Assembly: GCA_019188255.1 (NCBI GenBank)
Contig: JAETXT010000001.1
Location: 7,812,001-7,876,000 of the forward strand
Source of the DNA: Verticillium longisporum
Taxonomy: Eukaryota; Ascomycota; Sordariomycetes; Glomerellales; Plectosphaerellaceae
Reading direction: 5' to 3'
Length of the DNA: 64,000 nucleotides
Of the stretch, positions 1-11,710 are shown in pieces. Every line of letters begins with the position of its first letter. Position 1 is the stretch's first letter. The notes beneath the pieces were generated by a model, which saw only the letters and a list, made by a program, of their open reading frames with translations, made no database searches and was not told the DNA's origin. Made by a program: the position numbers and the translations under genes.

Positions 1-1116
1 TTTATGGTCGATGAATATGATGTGTCGAGAGTCAGATGGCCAAGTTCATCTGGACGAGGTAGGTAGCTTGCGTAAGTACCCCAGGCTCCGACTGACGGTG
101 GAGGTGCATGGATGTGGTTGGGGATGAAGACGCCTCATCCACACCAAAACGGTTTAGTGAACCATTCACACTGTCCGCCTGCCGCCCGCCTGGTACAACA
201 GCAAGATGCCGCCTCCCTCCCTAGTTACATACCTGAGTTAAGGTACCTGGCAGGTCAGTAAGCAGGCATTTCAGGAAGCTGGCACCTCAGGACGCAAGGA
301 GCTCAAGCCACCCCTGAGATCTTGTGACAGAGCTGCCCGATCAATCAATGCACCAAACGAAACGCGCTTCTGAACAAAAATACCCCGCACTTGACGCTTG
401 CCTCTTTAGGGAACGATGAGATACCGGCGAAAGGTCAGTCATCTCAGGTAAGGTAGAGAATTGGAGGGTGGGACAGCGAAACAGGGGTCTCTTTGGTTGT
501 GCCAGGCGCAGGTCTCCTTCTGCCCACCTCCCTCTGCCCCTGAATTGGTCTCGCACGAGCTAAGCAGGCGGCACTTGATGAACGTCGATGCACATCAATA
601 GACTGAGCTATGATGAAGATAGTAGACACGCCAGAGACTGTGCTGCCACCGTTGACCATCAATCAGAATGCAGCATCAAGCACGGTGCGCCGCTCCCCCT
701 ATGTGCGGCGTACTTGTAAGGCAGCGCCGGCTGGGTGTCGATGGTGGGGATTGGCCAGAACCCTCCTGCCGTGACATTTCCTGTGAAATTGCTTTCTACG
801 ACTCCCGTCGGTCAACAACTAGCCGTCTGGTTCCCTTGCACCTGGCCCCAGACCTCACCACCAGGCTAACGGCCTCCCCCTGCCACACTGCACCCGTTTC
901 CAAGGGGCCGTCTCGTGCCTCGACCCTACAACCCTTCGATCGCTTCCACATCAGGCAATTGTCGCTCTTGTCCTCGACTTCACACCGACCTCCTCACCTG
1001 CGTCGACGTGATTACATCTCGAACCTTCTGCGCGCCCCTGAGCTTCACGACTCATCCCATCTTTCTTTCTCCACCTGCGGATCGAATCGACAACTGAACC
1101 CATCCACACCGCGATC
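1..1116. other. Left-edge intergenic region and septin leader
   Basis: No coding region is supported here. Short reading frames exist on both strands but lack family motifs or splice structure. TAGGTA/GGTACC-type microrepeats occur near 58-66 and 240-250. The last few hundred bases are rich in C and T, as expected for a fungal promoter and 5' leader of the septin gene starting at 1117. Confidence 0.5.
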
Positions 1117-2697
1117 ATGTCGTCTCCCGCGGTACGTGGTCCTTTCGCTGTTGCCTCGGCGAGCGCACCACCGTCACTTGGGGCCAGCAACTGCAATGCA
1201 TCCGAATTTTGCAGCCCGATCTACGAGAGTCCTTTACTGACCCATGCTTGGGGTTAGAAGATGATGCGCCGAAAGAAGAATGTCAAGAAGGGCATCCAGT
1301 TTTGCCTGATGGTCTGCGGAGCCTCAGGTACTGGTATGTCAACTACGATTCCAAATGGCGCTGCATCGCGGCGCGTTGGGGAAATCACCGCCAGCTGACA
1401 ACCCGGGAAACAGGCCGCACCACCTTCGTCAACACGCTGTGCGGCAAGAGCGTTTTGAACCACAAGGACTCCGATGACCCAAACGATGCTCACGTCGAGG
1501 AGGGCGTCAAGATCAAGCCCGTCACCGTTGGTTCGTTACGCCATGGTGCGGTCCTCCCACACCAAACGCTGACTTTCGCACAGAGCTCGAGCTGGATGAG
1601 GAGGGCACCCGCATCTCCCTCACCATTGTCGACACCCCGGTTTTGGTGACCTGATCGATAACGAGGCTAGGTACGATCAATCCATTGACAGACCAGGGCT
1701 TCTGTGGCTGACGGCGCATCAACAGCTTCGCAGAAATTGTCGGTTACCTCGAGAGACAATACGACGACATCCTGGCCGAGGAGTCCCGAATTAAGCGTAA
1801 CCCTCGTTTCAGGGATAACCGAGTTCACGCCATGCTCTACTTCATCACCCCTACCGGCCATGGGTACGTCGTCGCGCGCCCAACAGATGGCAGTCCCCAT
1901 TCTTGACTAACGCGTCGCACAGCCTGCGAGAGCTTGACATTGAGCTGATGAAGCGCCTTGCTCCTCGCGCCAACGTCATCCCCGTCATTGGTCGCGCTGA
2001 CTCGCTTACACCTGCCGAGCTAGCGGAGTCCAAGAAGCTTGTCATGGAGGATATCGAGCACTACCGTATTCCCGTATACAACTTCCCGTACGACATTGAG
2101 GAGGACGACGAGGACACAGTCGAGGAAAACGCCGAGCTGAGAGGGCTCATGCCCTTCGCTATCGTCGGTTCCGAGGACATCGTTGAGATTGGTGGCCGCA
2201 AGGTCCGCGCTCGCCAGTATCCCTGGGGTGTGGTAGAGGTCGACAACCCTCGCCACTCTGACTTCCTCGCCATCCGGTCGGCCCTACTGCACAGCCATTT
2301 GGCCGATCTCAAGGAAATCACCCACGATTTCCTCTACGAAAACTACCGTACTGAGAAGCTCAGCAAGTCTGTTGAGGGTGGTGCCGGCGTGTATGTGTTG
2401 TTCGTTGCGTTGCATTCACGTGGTTACTGACCCTGTTATAGTGATTCCTCGATGAACCCCGAAGACCTCGCATCTCAGTCTGTCCGTCTCAAGGAAGAGC
2501 AACTGCGCCGCGAGGAGGAGAAGCTGCGCGAGATCGAAAGCAAAGTCCAGCGCGAAATCGCCGAGAAGCGACAGGAGCTCCTTGCACGCGAGTCCCAGCT
2601 GCGCGAGATCGAGGCCCGCATGCAGCGCGAAGCCAGTGCCGCGGCTTCGGTCCCGACGCAGGATGCGAACCCCGGTGCCAACGGAGACCACAACTAG
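1117..2697 (+). CDS. cdc11: Septin, Cdc11/AspA class (one-base frameshift in exon 4)
   Basis: Septins are GTP-binding filament proteins that form rings and collars at septa and hyphal tips. Proposed exons are 1117-1131, 1258-1333, 1414-1530, 1584-1670, 1726-1863, 1923-2390 and 2442-2697, all with GT-AG introns. The P-loop reads GASGTGRTTF; the Ser/Thr-Gly-Arg form is characteristic of the Cdc11 subgroup, as opposed to Gly-Lys in Cdc3, Cdc10 and Cdc12. G4 is seen as GRADSLT, followed by the septin unique element, and the last exon is a charged coiled coil. In exon 4 the G3 motif DTPGFGD is broken: at 1639-1640 the run CCCCGG needs one more G to stay in frame, and without it a stop follows at once. 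Restoring one base gives about 385 residues, a normal length. The very short first exon (MSSPA) is the least certain part. Septin identity is strong; whether the frameshift is real is doubtful. Confidence 0.9.
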
Positions 2698-3513
2698 GAA
2701 TCAGAGTCAAAACCTCTGGTGGCCACGTGAAACTTTTCCGGACAAGTTGTGGCTTTGGCTGTTTTCTACTTTGGCGTTGGTTTGTCGTGTTGCTGTTGCG
2801 TCGAGAGAGAGAAAGAGAGAACGAACATTATTCCCCGGCTGCTACGCGTTTTCTTTCACTAACGAAGATTTCAACCCTCCCCCAAACGGCCTGCAACTGC
2901 GACGACTGGAAAGAGAGATATTGTTGCAGGCCTGCGGCCTCACCCGGTTCGTGCGCTGGGGCAGGCATCCCGTTCATCATGTGGGCTAGAGACCTGCCGT
3001 TGTCTGAAGAGACAACGGCGGATATTAGACAGGCAACGCTTGGGGTTGGATGCTGGGTCGAACGTCGCGCTTGGTTGTATGTCTAGTGCTCCAACCAAGC
3101 GTTGACTCCAAATACAAGACAAGCGCAGCTGTCTCCCCACACTGTCTTCCCGCTGCTTTCTTAACATGGACTTTAATGCAAATATTCATCAATGTAAAGG
3201 TCTTGGGGAAAGTATTTAGCACGCGGGCAGCGCCGTCTGCGTATATGCAGTGATTTTCCTGGCCATGGCGAATGCGTGAACACTTGATTTTGGTGCTTGG
3301 CCAATTCAAAATGTTTCAATTGCTAGAGAATCCTGCTATAAGAAAGCAAACGCCACCGATCCCAACGCACGCCTGAAATGTACTCGACTAAAAGGAAAGC
3401 AAACCCCAGACTACTTCACAACCGAGCGGAGGGGGCTTTAAACAGTCCATATCAGTGCGCCCACGATTGAATTCTGGCCCCACCCCCGTCGTCCCCTTAC
3501 GCTCGCTAAATCC
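2698..3513. other. Convergent 3' region between septin and Bax-inhibitor gene
   Basis: This gap lies between two genes whose 3' ends face each other, so it should hold two 3' UTRs and terminators. I see no conserved coding frame. A perfect AATAAA is not evident close to either stop, which is common in fungi. Confidence 0.4.
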
Positions 3514-4451
3514 TTAGTTGTTCTGCTGGCTGTTGAGAATGCGCAGGATGGCTAGGAAGAGGTTGAGAATATCCAGGTACAGGCTGATGGCGGCGGCAAT
3601 CTCCTCCTCGACGTGGTGCTTGCGCATGATGAGCTGGGTGTCGACGAGGATGTACGCGCTGAAGATGAGAGCGGCGGCGCCGCCATAGACGAGCTCGGCG
3701 GTCGAGTTGTAGGGCAGGAAGGCGGCCATGAGGCCGAAGAGGAGGAGGGCCCAGAGGGAGCCGAAGAGGTAGGGGGCCCACGAGGTGAAGTCGTACTTGG
3801 TCTGGCAGGCGAAGAGGGTGAGGAAGACGAAGATGCCGGCCGTCAGGACGACGGCGTTGAGAACGATGGGGGCCTTGTAGAAGGAGACGATGACGGAGAC
3901 GGTGTAGGCCTCGAGGAGGGTGAAGCCTGAGAGGAAGAGGAGGTTCGTTGGATACGACTTGCGCTTCCAGAAGGTGAGGAGCATGAAGGCGATGGAGCCG
4001 AAGAGCTGCAGAAGGGTGGAAAGCGCATGTTAGTCTTGCACGTGGGAACAACCGTATTCTGCGAAGGGGAGGGGGGACTACGTACGGAAATCCAGACGAC
4101 GCCGGGGTGGGACTGGATCCAGGTCTTGTAGCCCTCGCTGAAGAAGCTCAGGGCCGAGACGGCGCCGGTGACGATGAGCTGGACAGTCAGGATGGCGTAG
4201 ACCTTGCGGATGAACTGCATGCGGATGTCGATGGTGGCCTCGGCGACGGAGCCGCCAAACTTGAAGTCGTCGGGCAGGTCGCCGTCCTCATCCTGACTGG
4301 CGCGCGGCGCGCCGCCGCCGAAGAGACGGGCCTCATCCTGAGCGGCGCTGCTCTCGGCCTGGTACGCTGGGGGTGCTTGGGAGTAGAGACCGTGCTCGTC
4401 GGCATCGGGGTCGTGAGTTGGCGCCTGCTGGTACTTGGTGTTGGCAGCCAT
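3514..4451 (-). CDS. Bax inhibitor-1 / LFG (TMBIM) family membrane protein
   Basis: Two exons, 4451-4086 and 4005-3514, give about 285 residues. Residues 1-80 are hydrophilic and rich in Pro, Gln and acidic residues. The rest is a run of about seven hydrophobic segments typical of the TMBIM fold, beginning with the IDIRMQFIRKVYAILTVQL segment found in the LFG subgroup. The C-terminal segment contains the conserved DTQLIM and YLDILNLFLAILRIL stretch. Proteins of this family sit in ER, Golgi or vacuolar membranes, leak calcium under pH control and modulate cell death and the unfolded protein response; yeast has a single member, Bxi1/Ybh3. The donor at 4085 (GTACGT) and acceptor after CTGCAG keep frame across the intron. 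The gene converges on the septin. Family assignment is firm; the exact cellular role is inferred from homologues. Confidence 0.92.
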
Positions 4452-6766
4452 GGTGGAAGCTGTCGTTGTCGCGCGCAGTTGTGTCTTGTCGCTTGTTTTT
4501 TCCTACGACACGAGATGGAAGTACGTGAAGTCGATGGCAGAGGTCCGGCGGTTATGAGCTGTTGATTGCGTGTTCACAGAGGGCGAATAGGTTCGTAGGC
4601 AGAAAGGAAACTTTGGGGGCGTCAGACGGATGAATGTCGTCAAGCGCACGTCCATGTGGTCACATGTGGGGTGGTGTGGCTGTGTTGGGTTTCTCGATTA
4701 GCTAAGCAGTAAAGAGATGTGGCTAGAAGAGTCTGCCCGGCTCCATCACAAGAGAGACACTCAGCGGTTCTGATACCAACAGCTTTTGACGCCAACTTTG
4801 CACTGTGCGATACTCAGAGGCATAGATGGAAGAATGCACGGTGGCTCAAATTACTAGATGTGCTTGTAGAACATCCTATGCTCTCCAACTACATTCGGGA
4901 GTAAGGAGATCTATGAGCATTATTCGAGTGTAACATACAAAACAATACTGGCCAGGTCCAGATCCGTTCTCCCTCGACTTCTCAACCTGCAGCCAACCTG
5001 ATTCAACAGTGGAGGGGGCCGGCAGTTTCCCCCACGCATTGCACTGCATTTCACCTTGGTCGGATTTGGCTTGCGCTTCTCCTTGGGCGCCAGCAGACCC
5101 ATGCGTTGAAGCATCAGGTGGACAGCCAGGCGAGGTGTACATGGCATGCGGCCTGGCCTGGCCTCGGAGCTGCACTCGAGTTACTTGGTCTGGACAGGGG
5201 CAGAGGGGCGGAGTGAGGGGCAGATGTTGATGGTTCGTCTCGAGGAGAGCACGCAAGAAAAGGGGCGCACCAACGGCTAGACCTCTCGAGATGGGTTTGA
5301 ACAAAGCCCCCCTCCAGAATGGATCAGTTCCGCAATACTCAGCGCTGCTTTAAGTCTCATCCCGCACTTGCTGAGGTACATGTAGCTGTGGCTTGCAGCA
5401 CCAGCCGGCCACCCGTGAATCCCATACAGAGTTGATTGGGCTTCAAAAATGTCATCTAACACTGAGGTGTTCGCAGCCAGCAATCACATTGCATATGACA
5501 TTGGCTAGCTGTATCGTCCTTGTTGTAGGAAATTGTTGCAGGTAATGGCGGTGATTGACTGGCAGGGTGAAGGCCTTCGAAAAGCAGCAAGGGCGCTAGA
5601 CCAACCTTGGCCACACTGCATGGTACATATACGTTCGTACCTGTAAACCGTAAAAGCCCAGCACCACCCAGTCCTGCACTCCTGCACTCCTGCACTCCTG
5701 CACTCCTGCACTCCTGGGAGCCCCTCTCGCCCCTGGCTAGCCGCTAAGATTGTGACCCCCAAGGACCCCTATCCATGGACCACGCCCTGTCACAGGCTCT
5801 CAACCCTGTCAACTCTCGTGCTGCAAAGGCGGCTCACCGCCTTCAGTTTCGAGGCCGGCTCCTCCCAAGTCAACGCCCCTGATCTCCCAAAGTTGTGGGC
5901 CCCGAGCAGGGCCCAGCTCGCCTGCCCCAGCCTGCCCGCCAAACGAACCAACCAGCAGGTCTCAATTCGAGCAAAAATTGTGATGAGTCGGATCATATGC
6001 ATGGAGTCGACATCGACGGCCAGCAAGCACCACCGCCGCCCGCCGGCGGGGGGGCAGGAGAAAGCCAAAAAAATAATGTCCACCTTGTCGAGCTGGTCTA
6101 ATGTACTTCCCTACCCTACCTTTTACCTTTAGGTACCATGTACATCACATTACCTACCACCTACCTTACCACTGACGAGCAAGGCTTCAAGTTCCTCGGC
6201 CCCCCGTCTAGCCAAGCGAGCCAGTCGAGCACCTGGCATCAACGGGTAGCACAGCAAACCACGACACCGCATCGACCTCTGCATCCTGATCTTGATCCTC
6301 AACCTAGTTTCACCTCCAACCCTACTCTTTCTTCTCCCGTCCCCCTACTCCTCCTCAACGACGACAGCTCGTCCTCTCCCCCCCCCCCCCCCTATCGGCT
6401 CGCCAGCTGTGTCGACAAGCCCCCGCAAAACACTCGTTTTTTTCCCAGACCAGGTCTTTGCGAACCTACCTCCCGCGCATTCCAACTACCAACCACCCAT
6501 TGGTCGCTGGGAACTCGACTCGCATCACTCCGATCGCCCCTCCTGCTCCTCGTCCACTAGACCGTGCCTTTGGTCACCAGCATAGCGCAGTAACATCCGT
6601 GGACTTTAGACTGTGTCTGTTGCGTCTTGTTTCTACGTTCGAGCTATCAACATTTCCGCAGCCTTGATCGAATCGCTCCCAACCTTGGGACCGACCTGGC
6701 CACTTTCAACAGTCTCCCCTCCGACACAGCAACTTCTCGACGCGCAGATCTCCAATCTCCCACACC
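4452..6766. other. Divergent promoter region, TMBIM gene to ceramide synthase gene
   Basis: A 2.3 kb gap between divergently transcribed genes. No coding frame has support. It holds an eight-base tandem repeat at 5672-5716, TACCTA/TAGGTA-rich DNA at 6108-6175, and a long pyrimidine-rich stretch with a 14-base C run near 6381 that probably belongs to the leader of the downstream gene. Confidence 0.5.
5672..5716. repeat. Tandem repeat of TCCTGCAC, about 5.6 copies
   Basis: Five perfect consecutive copies of the 8-mer TCCTGCAC begin at 5672, followed by a partial TCCTG. It is a minisatellite-like array in the intergenic region and not part of any supported gene. Confidence 0.95.
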
Positions 6767-8582
6767 ATGGCCGACGTCGATGGCTCCGTCCTTCAGCCGG
6801 CCCAGCTTCAGCCTGAGGTCGAGGCTCAGATTTCCCCAGAGGTGCAGCCCCAGGACGCGCCGCAAGATCGGGCCGTCTCTCGCACCGCTACTCCAACCAT
6901 TGAGCGAAACCCCAGCCAGAAGAAGCCGCAGAACATGAACGGCCCATTATACATGCAGTCAGCCGGCAACAAGAACGTGCGCTTCGTGCCTCGCAACAGA
7001 AAGCAGGACGACAGCGCCCTGGTTCTCTTGGCTCGCTGGTTCGTTGAGAACCAGATTGGTACGTCTCACGCCCAATGCCAGGATCTTGCCCATTGCGTTC
7101 CCATCATTCTCCCTTCTGCCCAAGCTGCCTCGTGGAGGAGGTCTCAGTGCCCCAAGCCACCAGGTTCCACGGCCGCCCTTGTCAAACATGGCATCTGAAA
7201 CCCCACAATGTCCATTGACAGTGATCACCATGCTAACGTCTTCGTGCGATGCTAGGCCTCTCCTTCAACCTCCTCGCCCTCCTCTTCCTCGCCCACTACT
7301 TCATCCCCAAAGCGCAACCACACACTGCCAAGTTCTTCACCCTGTCATACCGCAACCCCGCCACGGGCAGTTACAAAAATGGTTGCGACGACATGTACTT
7401 CATCGCCTTCTGCGTTATTCTCTTCACTGGTCTGCGCGCCGCCACGATGGAATACGTTCTGGCTCCTTTTGCCAAGACATGGGGAGTGCGCAAGACCAAG
7501 GACCTGACCCGCTTCAGCGAGCAGTCCTGGATGCTGGTGTACTACATTATCTTTTGGTCAATGGGCCTGGTATGTTGACCTGTAGATATTTGCTCTCCGC
7601 AAGCGACCTTGAACATGTACTGACGGTGTCCAGTATATCTACTGCACTTCCTCATACTTCCTCAACCTCCAAGAGATGTGGACCAACTGGCCAGTTCGCG
7701 AGCTGAATGCGCTCAACAAGTTCTACACGTTGGCCCAGTCGGCTTTCTGGATCCAGCAGATCATTGTTATCAACATTGAGGAGCGCCGCAACGACCACTG
7801 GCAGATGCTTACCCACCACATCATCACTCTTGGCCTGCTGTTCTCGTGCTACGCTTACCACCAGACGCGCGTCGGCAACGTCATTCTCGTCATTATGGAC
7901 GTCGGTGATATTTTCCTGCCGGTATGTGAACGCTCATCCCGACTTGCTTGCCACCTTGGTGCCCAGATGACTAACCGAACCACAGCTCGCCAAGTGCCTG
8001 AAGTACATGGGCTTCACGACCGTTTGCGATGTCATGTTCGGCGTCTTCCTGACCTACTGGATCGTCGCCCGCCACGTCCTGTACCCAATGGTCTGCTGGT
8101 CCATTTACACTGATATTCCCAATATCATCGGCGAGGTCTGTTACAAGGGCTCCGATAGCAATCTCCAAGGTCCATTTCCGGTGCCGGAGACCACGAGCTA
8201 TCTCCTCGAGCCGTTCTGGGACTCGGAGGGCATGGTCTGCTTCGGCAAGAAGGTCACCTGGTACTTCCTTGTACCCCTTCTGCTGCTGCAATGCCTCATC
8301 TTTGCCTGGTTCGTCCTCATTGCCCGCGTTGCTATCAAGGTGATCCGTGGCGGTAGCGCCGAGGATAACCGCAGTGACGACGAGGCCGAGGAGGAGGATG
8401 ACTTTGTCTACGAGGAGGCTCCGCTCGAGGAGGAGGTTGGTGTTGAAGAGCTCCACCTCAAGAGCTGGGAACGCAGGTCTGGCGTCAAGAGGCAGGCCAG
8501 CTCATCGGGCGTCAGCCTGCCGAGCCACAGCGACAGGAAGGAGCTGCTTGGCCGGATCGGTTGCGAGAAGCAGGTCGACTAA
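6767..8582 (+). CDS. lag1: Ceramide synthase, LAG1/LAC1 type (TLC domain)
   Basis: Acyl-CoA-dependent ceramide synthase of the ER, which N-acylates sphingoid bases. Four exons, 6767-7058, 7256-7569, 7634-7921 and 7986-8582, encode about 496 residues. Residues 1-75 are a polar cytosolic tail, followed by membrane segments and the TLC (TRAM-LAG1-CLN8) domain. The Lag motif is visible, including EERRNDHWQMLTHHIITLG with the two adjacent catalytic histidines near residue 263, and downstream VILVIMDVGDIFLPLAKCLK. The C-terminal tail is strongly acidic (DDEAEEEDD) then Ser-rich, a position where yeast Lag1/Lac1 are phosphorylated. All introns are GT-AG and preserve frame. Filamentous fungi usually carry two or three paralogues (Lag1-like and BarA-like) with different acyl-chain preference; I cannot assign the chain length here. 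Confidence 0.93.
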
Positions 8583-8939
8583 ACCGACACTGCGCTTTCC
8601 GGGGTGTGAGAAGTGTGTTTACCGGCGTCAAAATGTTGCGCCTCACGATCAGGAGGGATGGGTGGAATGGACGAGGAGCTACAGACGGGTCCTGCGTCGA
8701 CAGGACTACGCCATCCAGCTATAGAGCGTTCCTTGATGACCAAAATTTTCTGCTGGCAGAGTATAGACCAACTTTTTACACGGAGACATGTTGGGTTTTG
8801 TTCTCCTGTTGCATCATATGATATCACCCTCAAGACAAGTCATTTGGCGTTCTGGTTTAGTGTCGTTCTTCTGCATGCAGCGATGTCGATGCCGAGTCCG
8901 AATCACAGCAGTGAAGTGCGCATCCCAAGTGCTTCTTGC

Positions 8940-10430
8940 AGGTAAAGAAAATGTCTACTGCCTGGGTCCGCCGCTAGGCGCCTTGACGAGCCGACTCGAT
9001 TCCGATGCGCAGTCTCTCTTCGAGCTCATGGGCTTCAACATTACTTTGACTATGCTTTCTGTCATCACAGTTCTTGTTTGCTCAGTTCTCTCCATGATCG
9101 TGTCATGGAAACTCGGTCTTGTGGGTGTCTTTGCGGGCATTCCTCCCATGACTCTTGGTGCTTACATTTGCATCAGGGTCGAAACGAAGATGGACGCCGC
9201 CCATATCGATGCCAAGTTTTCGAAAAGTGCATCCATCGCATCCGAAAGGGTGGCAGCTATCCGCATCGCTCCATCACTGGCCATCGAAATTGATGTTACA
9301 CAACGCTATACGGCCGAGCTTGACACCACCATATCTGAGGCCAGGCTTTCGCTCGTTATCAGGTCTTGGTCACTAATATGATAATAGGTGGGGTCGAGGC
9401 TCATCGCTGCCGGGGACATCAACTTCTATCAGTTCGTAGTATCCTTCATGGCTGTGTATTTCTCTGGTCAAGGCTGCGCTACTATGTTGAAGTTTGCAAG
9501 CAGCAAGTCCAAACGCTGTATGTATGAACATCTATTCATGACTACTCAAACAACGCAGGCTTTACGAAGGGATACTCTCCTGCAAATTGTTTCTTCTGGC
9601 TTTGCGGCCTGGAAGCCACTGTCAGGGATATGGACCAAAACACAAGCGTGGTACCTGCGAACGGCTGCACATCCCTACGACCTCGATGATGTGCAGTTCT
9701 CATATCCTCTTGCTTCTGACAACCGTGTGCTCAAGGCATATCAGTGACCATCCGTCCAGGGCAGTAAGCTGCTTTTGTGGGGACCTCTGGTTGTGGTAAA
9801 AGTACGATGGTGTCTCTTCTTAAGCGGTTCTATGATCCGATGAGTGGTCGGATCACCATTGAAGGCTCACAAGATATTGTCGATATTAATCATCGTCGCG
9901 CTGTTTCTCTCATGCAGCAAGAGCCCGCACTGTTCCAAGGCACCATCAGAGACAACGTTTCCCTGGGGGTCGGCCAGGATGACAGCGGGGAGATAACCAT
10001 CGATGACACTACCATCAAAACCGCTCTTCGCGCTGCTGACGCCTGGGCCTTTGTCACTTCGCTCCCAGAGTGCCTCAACACCTCTTACGGCAAGGGCGGT
10101 GCACAATTCTCTGGAGGATAGCGACAGCGTATAGCAATTGCTCGAGGACTGATTCGCAATCTGAGGGTCATTCTCCTGGATGAAGCTACCAGTGCTTTGG
10201 ACACCGAGTCCGAAACAATAGTGTAAACCGCTCTGATGGGAGCTGCCTCAACCGACAATAAGATCACGATTGCAGTTGCTCATCGTTCATCAGCGATCAC
10301 GAATGCAGATCGTCTTTCGTTTTCTATAGCGGACGAATTGTCGAGGCAGGGTGCACACGCAGAGCTACTTGCCCGGGGCGGTATGTATGCTAAGATGTGC
10401 GAAGCGCAAACCCCTCAAAAAGCTCTTTAG
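8940..10430 (+). pseudogene. C-terminal half of an ABC-B (MDR-type) exporter, degenerate
   Basis: This stretch matches the second half of a full-size fungal ABCB transporter: TM helices (8990-9360), then a nucleotide-binding domain with Walker A GTSGCGKST (about 9780-9806), Q-loop LMQQEPALFQGTIRDNV, signature QFSGG followed by [10 protein letters not shown], Walker [13 protein letters not shown] and the H-loop region VAHRSS. The first TM-NBD half is absent, as is part of the membrane domain between about 9360 and 9390. In-frame stops occur at 9765-9767, 10119-10121 and 10224-10226, and there is a frameshift near 9738. The stops at 10119 (inside the signature, family residue Gln) and 10224 are explained by CAG to TAG and CAA to TAA changes, that is CpA to TpA. 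No start or promoter is apparent. A non-functional relic is by far the best reading. Confidence 0.85.
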
Positions 10431-10729
10431 GCAATGAAAGTTTCTGTTTTCTAGGTTGTCACTTCTTTTTCTTTACCAAATCACAGCTTCAAATCACAGC
10501 TTCAACAGCAGGTACCTTGTCATTATTACGTCCTGCTCAATCATTTGCACAGAAGCACATATTGTATGAATCTCTGGGTGGACTCTTTCTCTCTAAAATA
10601 CGTCGTAGTGAGCGGCTCAGAGCGGTTGCGAGTTGAGCTCAAGACCCCAAATCATGTAAGTTTCCATTTATGGGCCCGGAAGTAGATCAGGTTCAGTAGA
10701 CAAACGTCAGTCTATCCAAAACGGACAAA
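10431..10729. other. Short gap between two gene relics
   Basis: The ABC relic ends at 10430 and the rhodopsin-domain relic on the opposite strand fades out near 10730. Nothing with coding character lies between. The sequence is relatively rich in A and T. Confidence 0.35.
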
Positions 10730-11710
10730 AAAGAAATGAAAAGAAAGGGACTGCACCAGTATAGTTTTCGCTCCCTAGATCCGGAAGCTTGATGGTTCGG
10801 ACAATTCCACATATCGCAGCGCGCTGGTTCATGTCAGTTGTCGAGTTTTCACGGAGGCGTTTGATCATAAAGACACACAATATGCCAAAGCTCAGGCTAA
10901 TACCGACGATGACCATTTTTCTTCATTTGTTTTCGAGTGGCGTATGAAGATCCACGGAAAGATGACAAAGAACACTCCACGAACACGCAAAAACCTGTTG
11001 CTTGGTGTCAACAGCCTGTGCCATGACAGCAATGCTCTGAAAGCCAGCTTGAACTTACAGCCGAGCAAAATTGCCCAAGGGACTGGCTCTATGATACAAC
11101 GTCCTTCAACTCTCGAGTCATATATGCACTGCGCTGGCAGACATTTAGCGTCTGTTAGTGGCCAGTACCGACGGGTAGCTATCATGGCGTATTCTACCTG
11201 GACCCAGCACAAGATGGCCGTCATACAAGACGAGAACAAGAGTGAGCCTCCGGCGCCCCAGATGGACAATCGATGCCATCTGACGACCACAGTTCTCAGA
11301 GGAAATAGAGCAAGAGACATCTTGCTCAATCCCATGCCAAGAATGTCGAATGTCTGGCCGACCAGCTCCCACTTGTGCGCTGTTACCGCGGCATCAAGAG
11401 ATGAAGTGTGTTGGTCTCTTCCGGGTCCATAGTTTGCCGAGATGTGCAAGAAGAGGTTATGGAGAAACAGGAATACCTGCGATTTCACCCTTCAGCATCC
11501 GGCCCGTTTCAATACCAATTGCCACTGATGTTCTTGGGTCGGACAAAGTTGATTATCCGGTCATGTTGACGACCAAGCGAGGCTTACCCAGCTCCCGGAA
11601 GTACATATGATCAACAACTCCAACAGAGCGTACAACGAAAATTCGGGTGTACAGTCGAAGAAGAAGGAAAATGAAGACGACGACCGTCGAGTCGTCGACT
11701 ACTGCGGACC
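10730..11710 (-). pseudogene. PTH11-like rhodopsin-domain integral membrane protein, truncated
   Basis: Read on the minus strand, pieces appear in the right order for the fungal rhodopsin-like domain of PTH11-type proteins: RLYTRIFVVRSVGVVD (about 11665-11615), ANYGPGRDQHT and HKWELVGQTFDILGMGLSKMSLAL (about 11430-11330), FFVIFPWIFIRHSKTNEEK (about 10975-10918), then ISLSFGIL and CGIVRTIKLPDLGSENYT (about 10905-10760). At least one stop or frame change lies near 11560, and an A/T run at 10916-10920 seems to lack one base. A plausible 51-bp intron (GTCTTT...CAG) separates ISLSFGILC from RAAICG. After NYT the conserved last helices and cytosolic tail are missing. Full-length relatives are plasma-membrane receptors or receptor-like proteins. 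I call it a truncated relic; part of the damage may be base-calling error. Confidence 0.65.
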
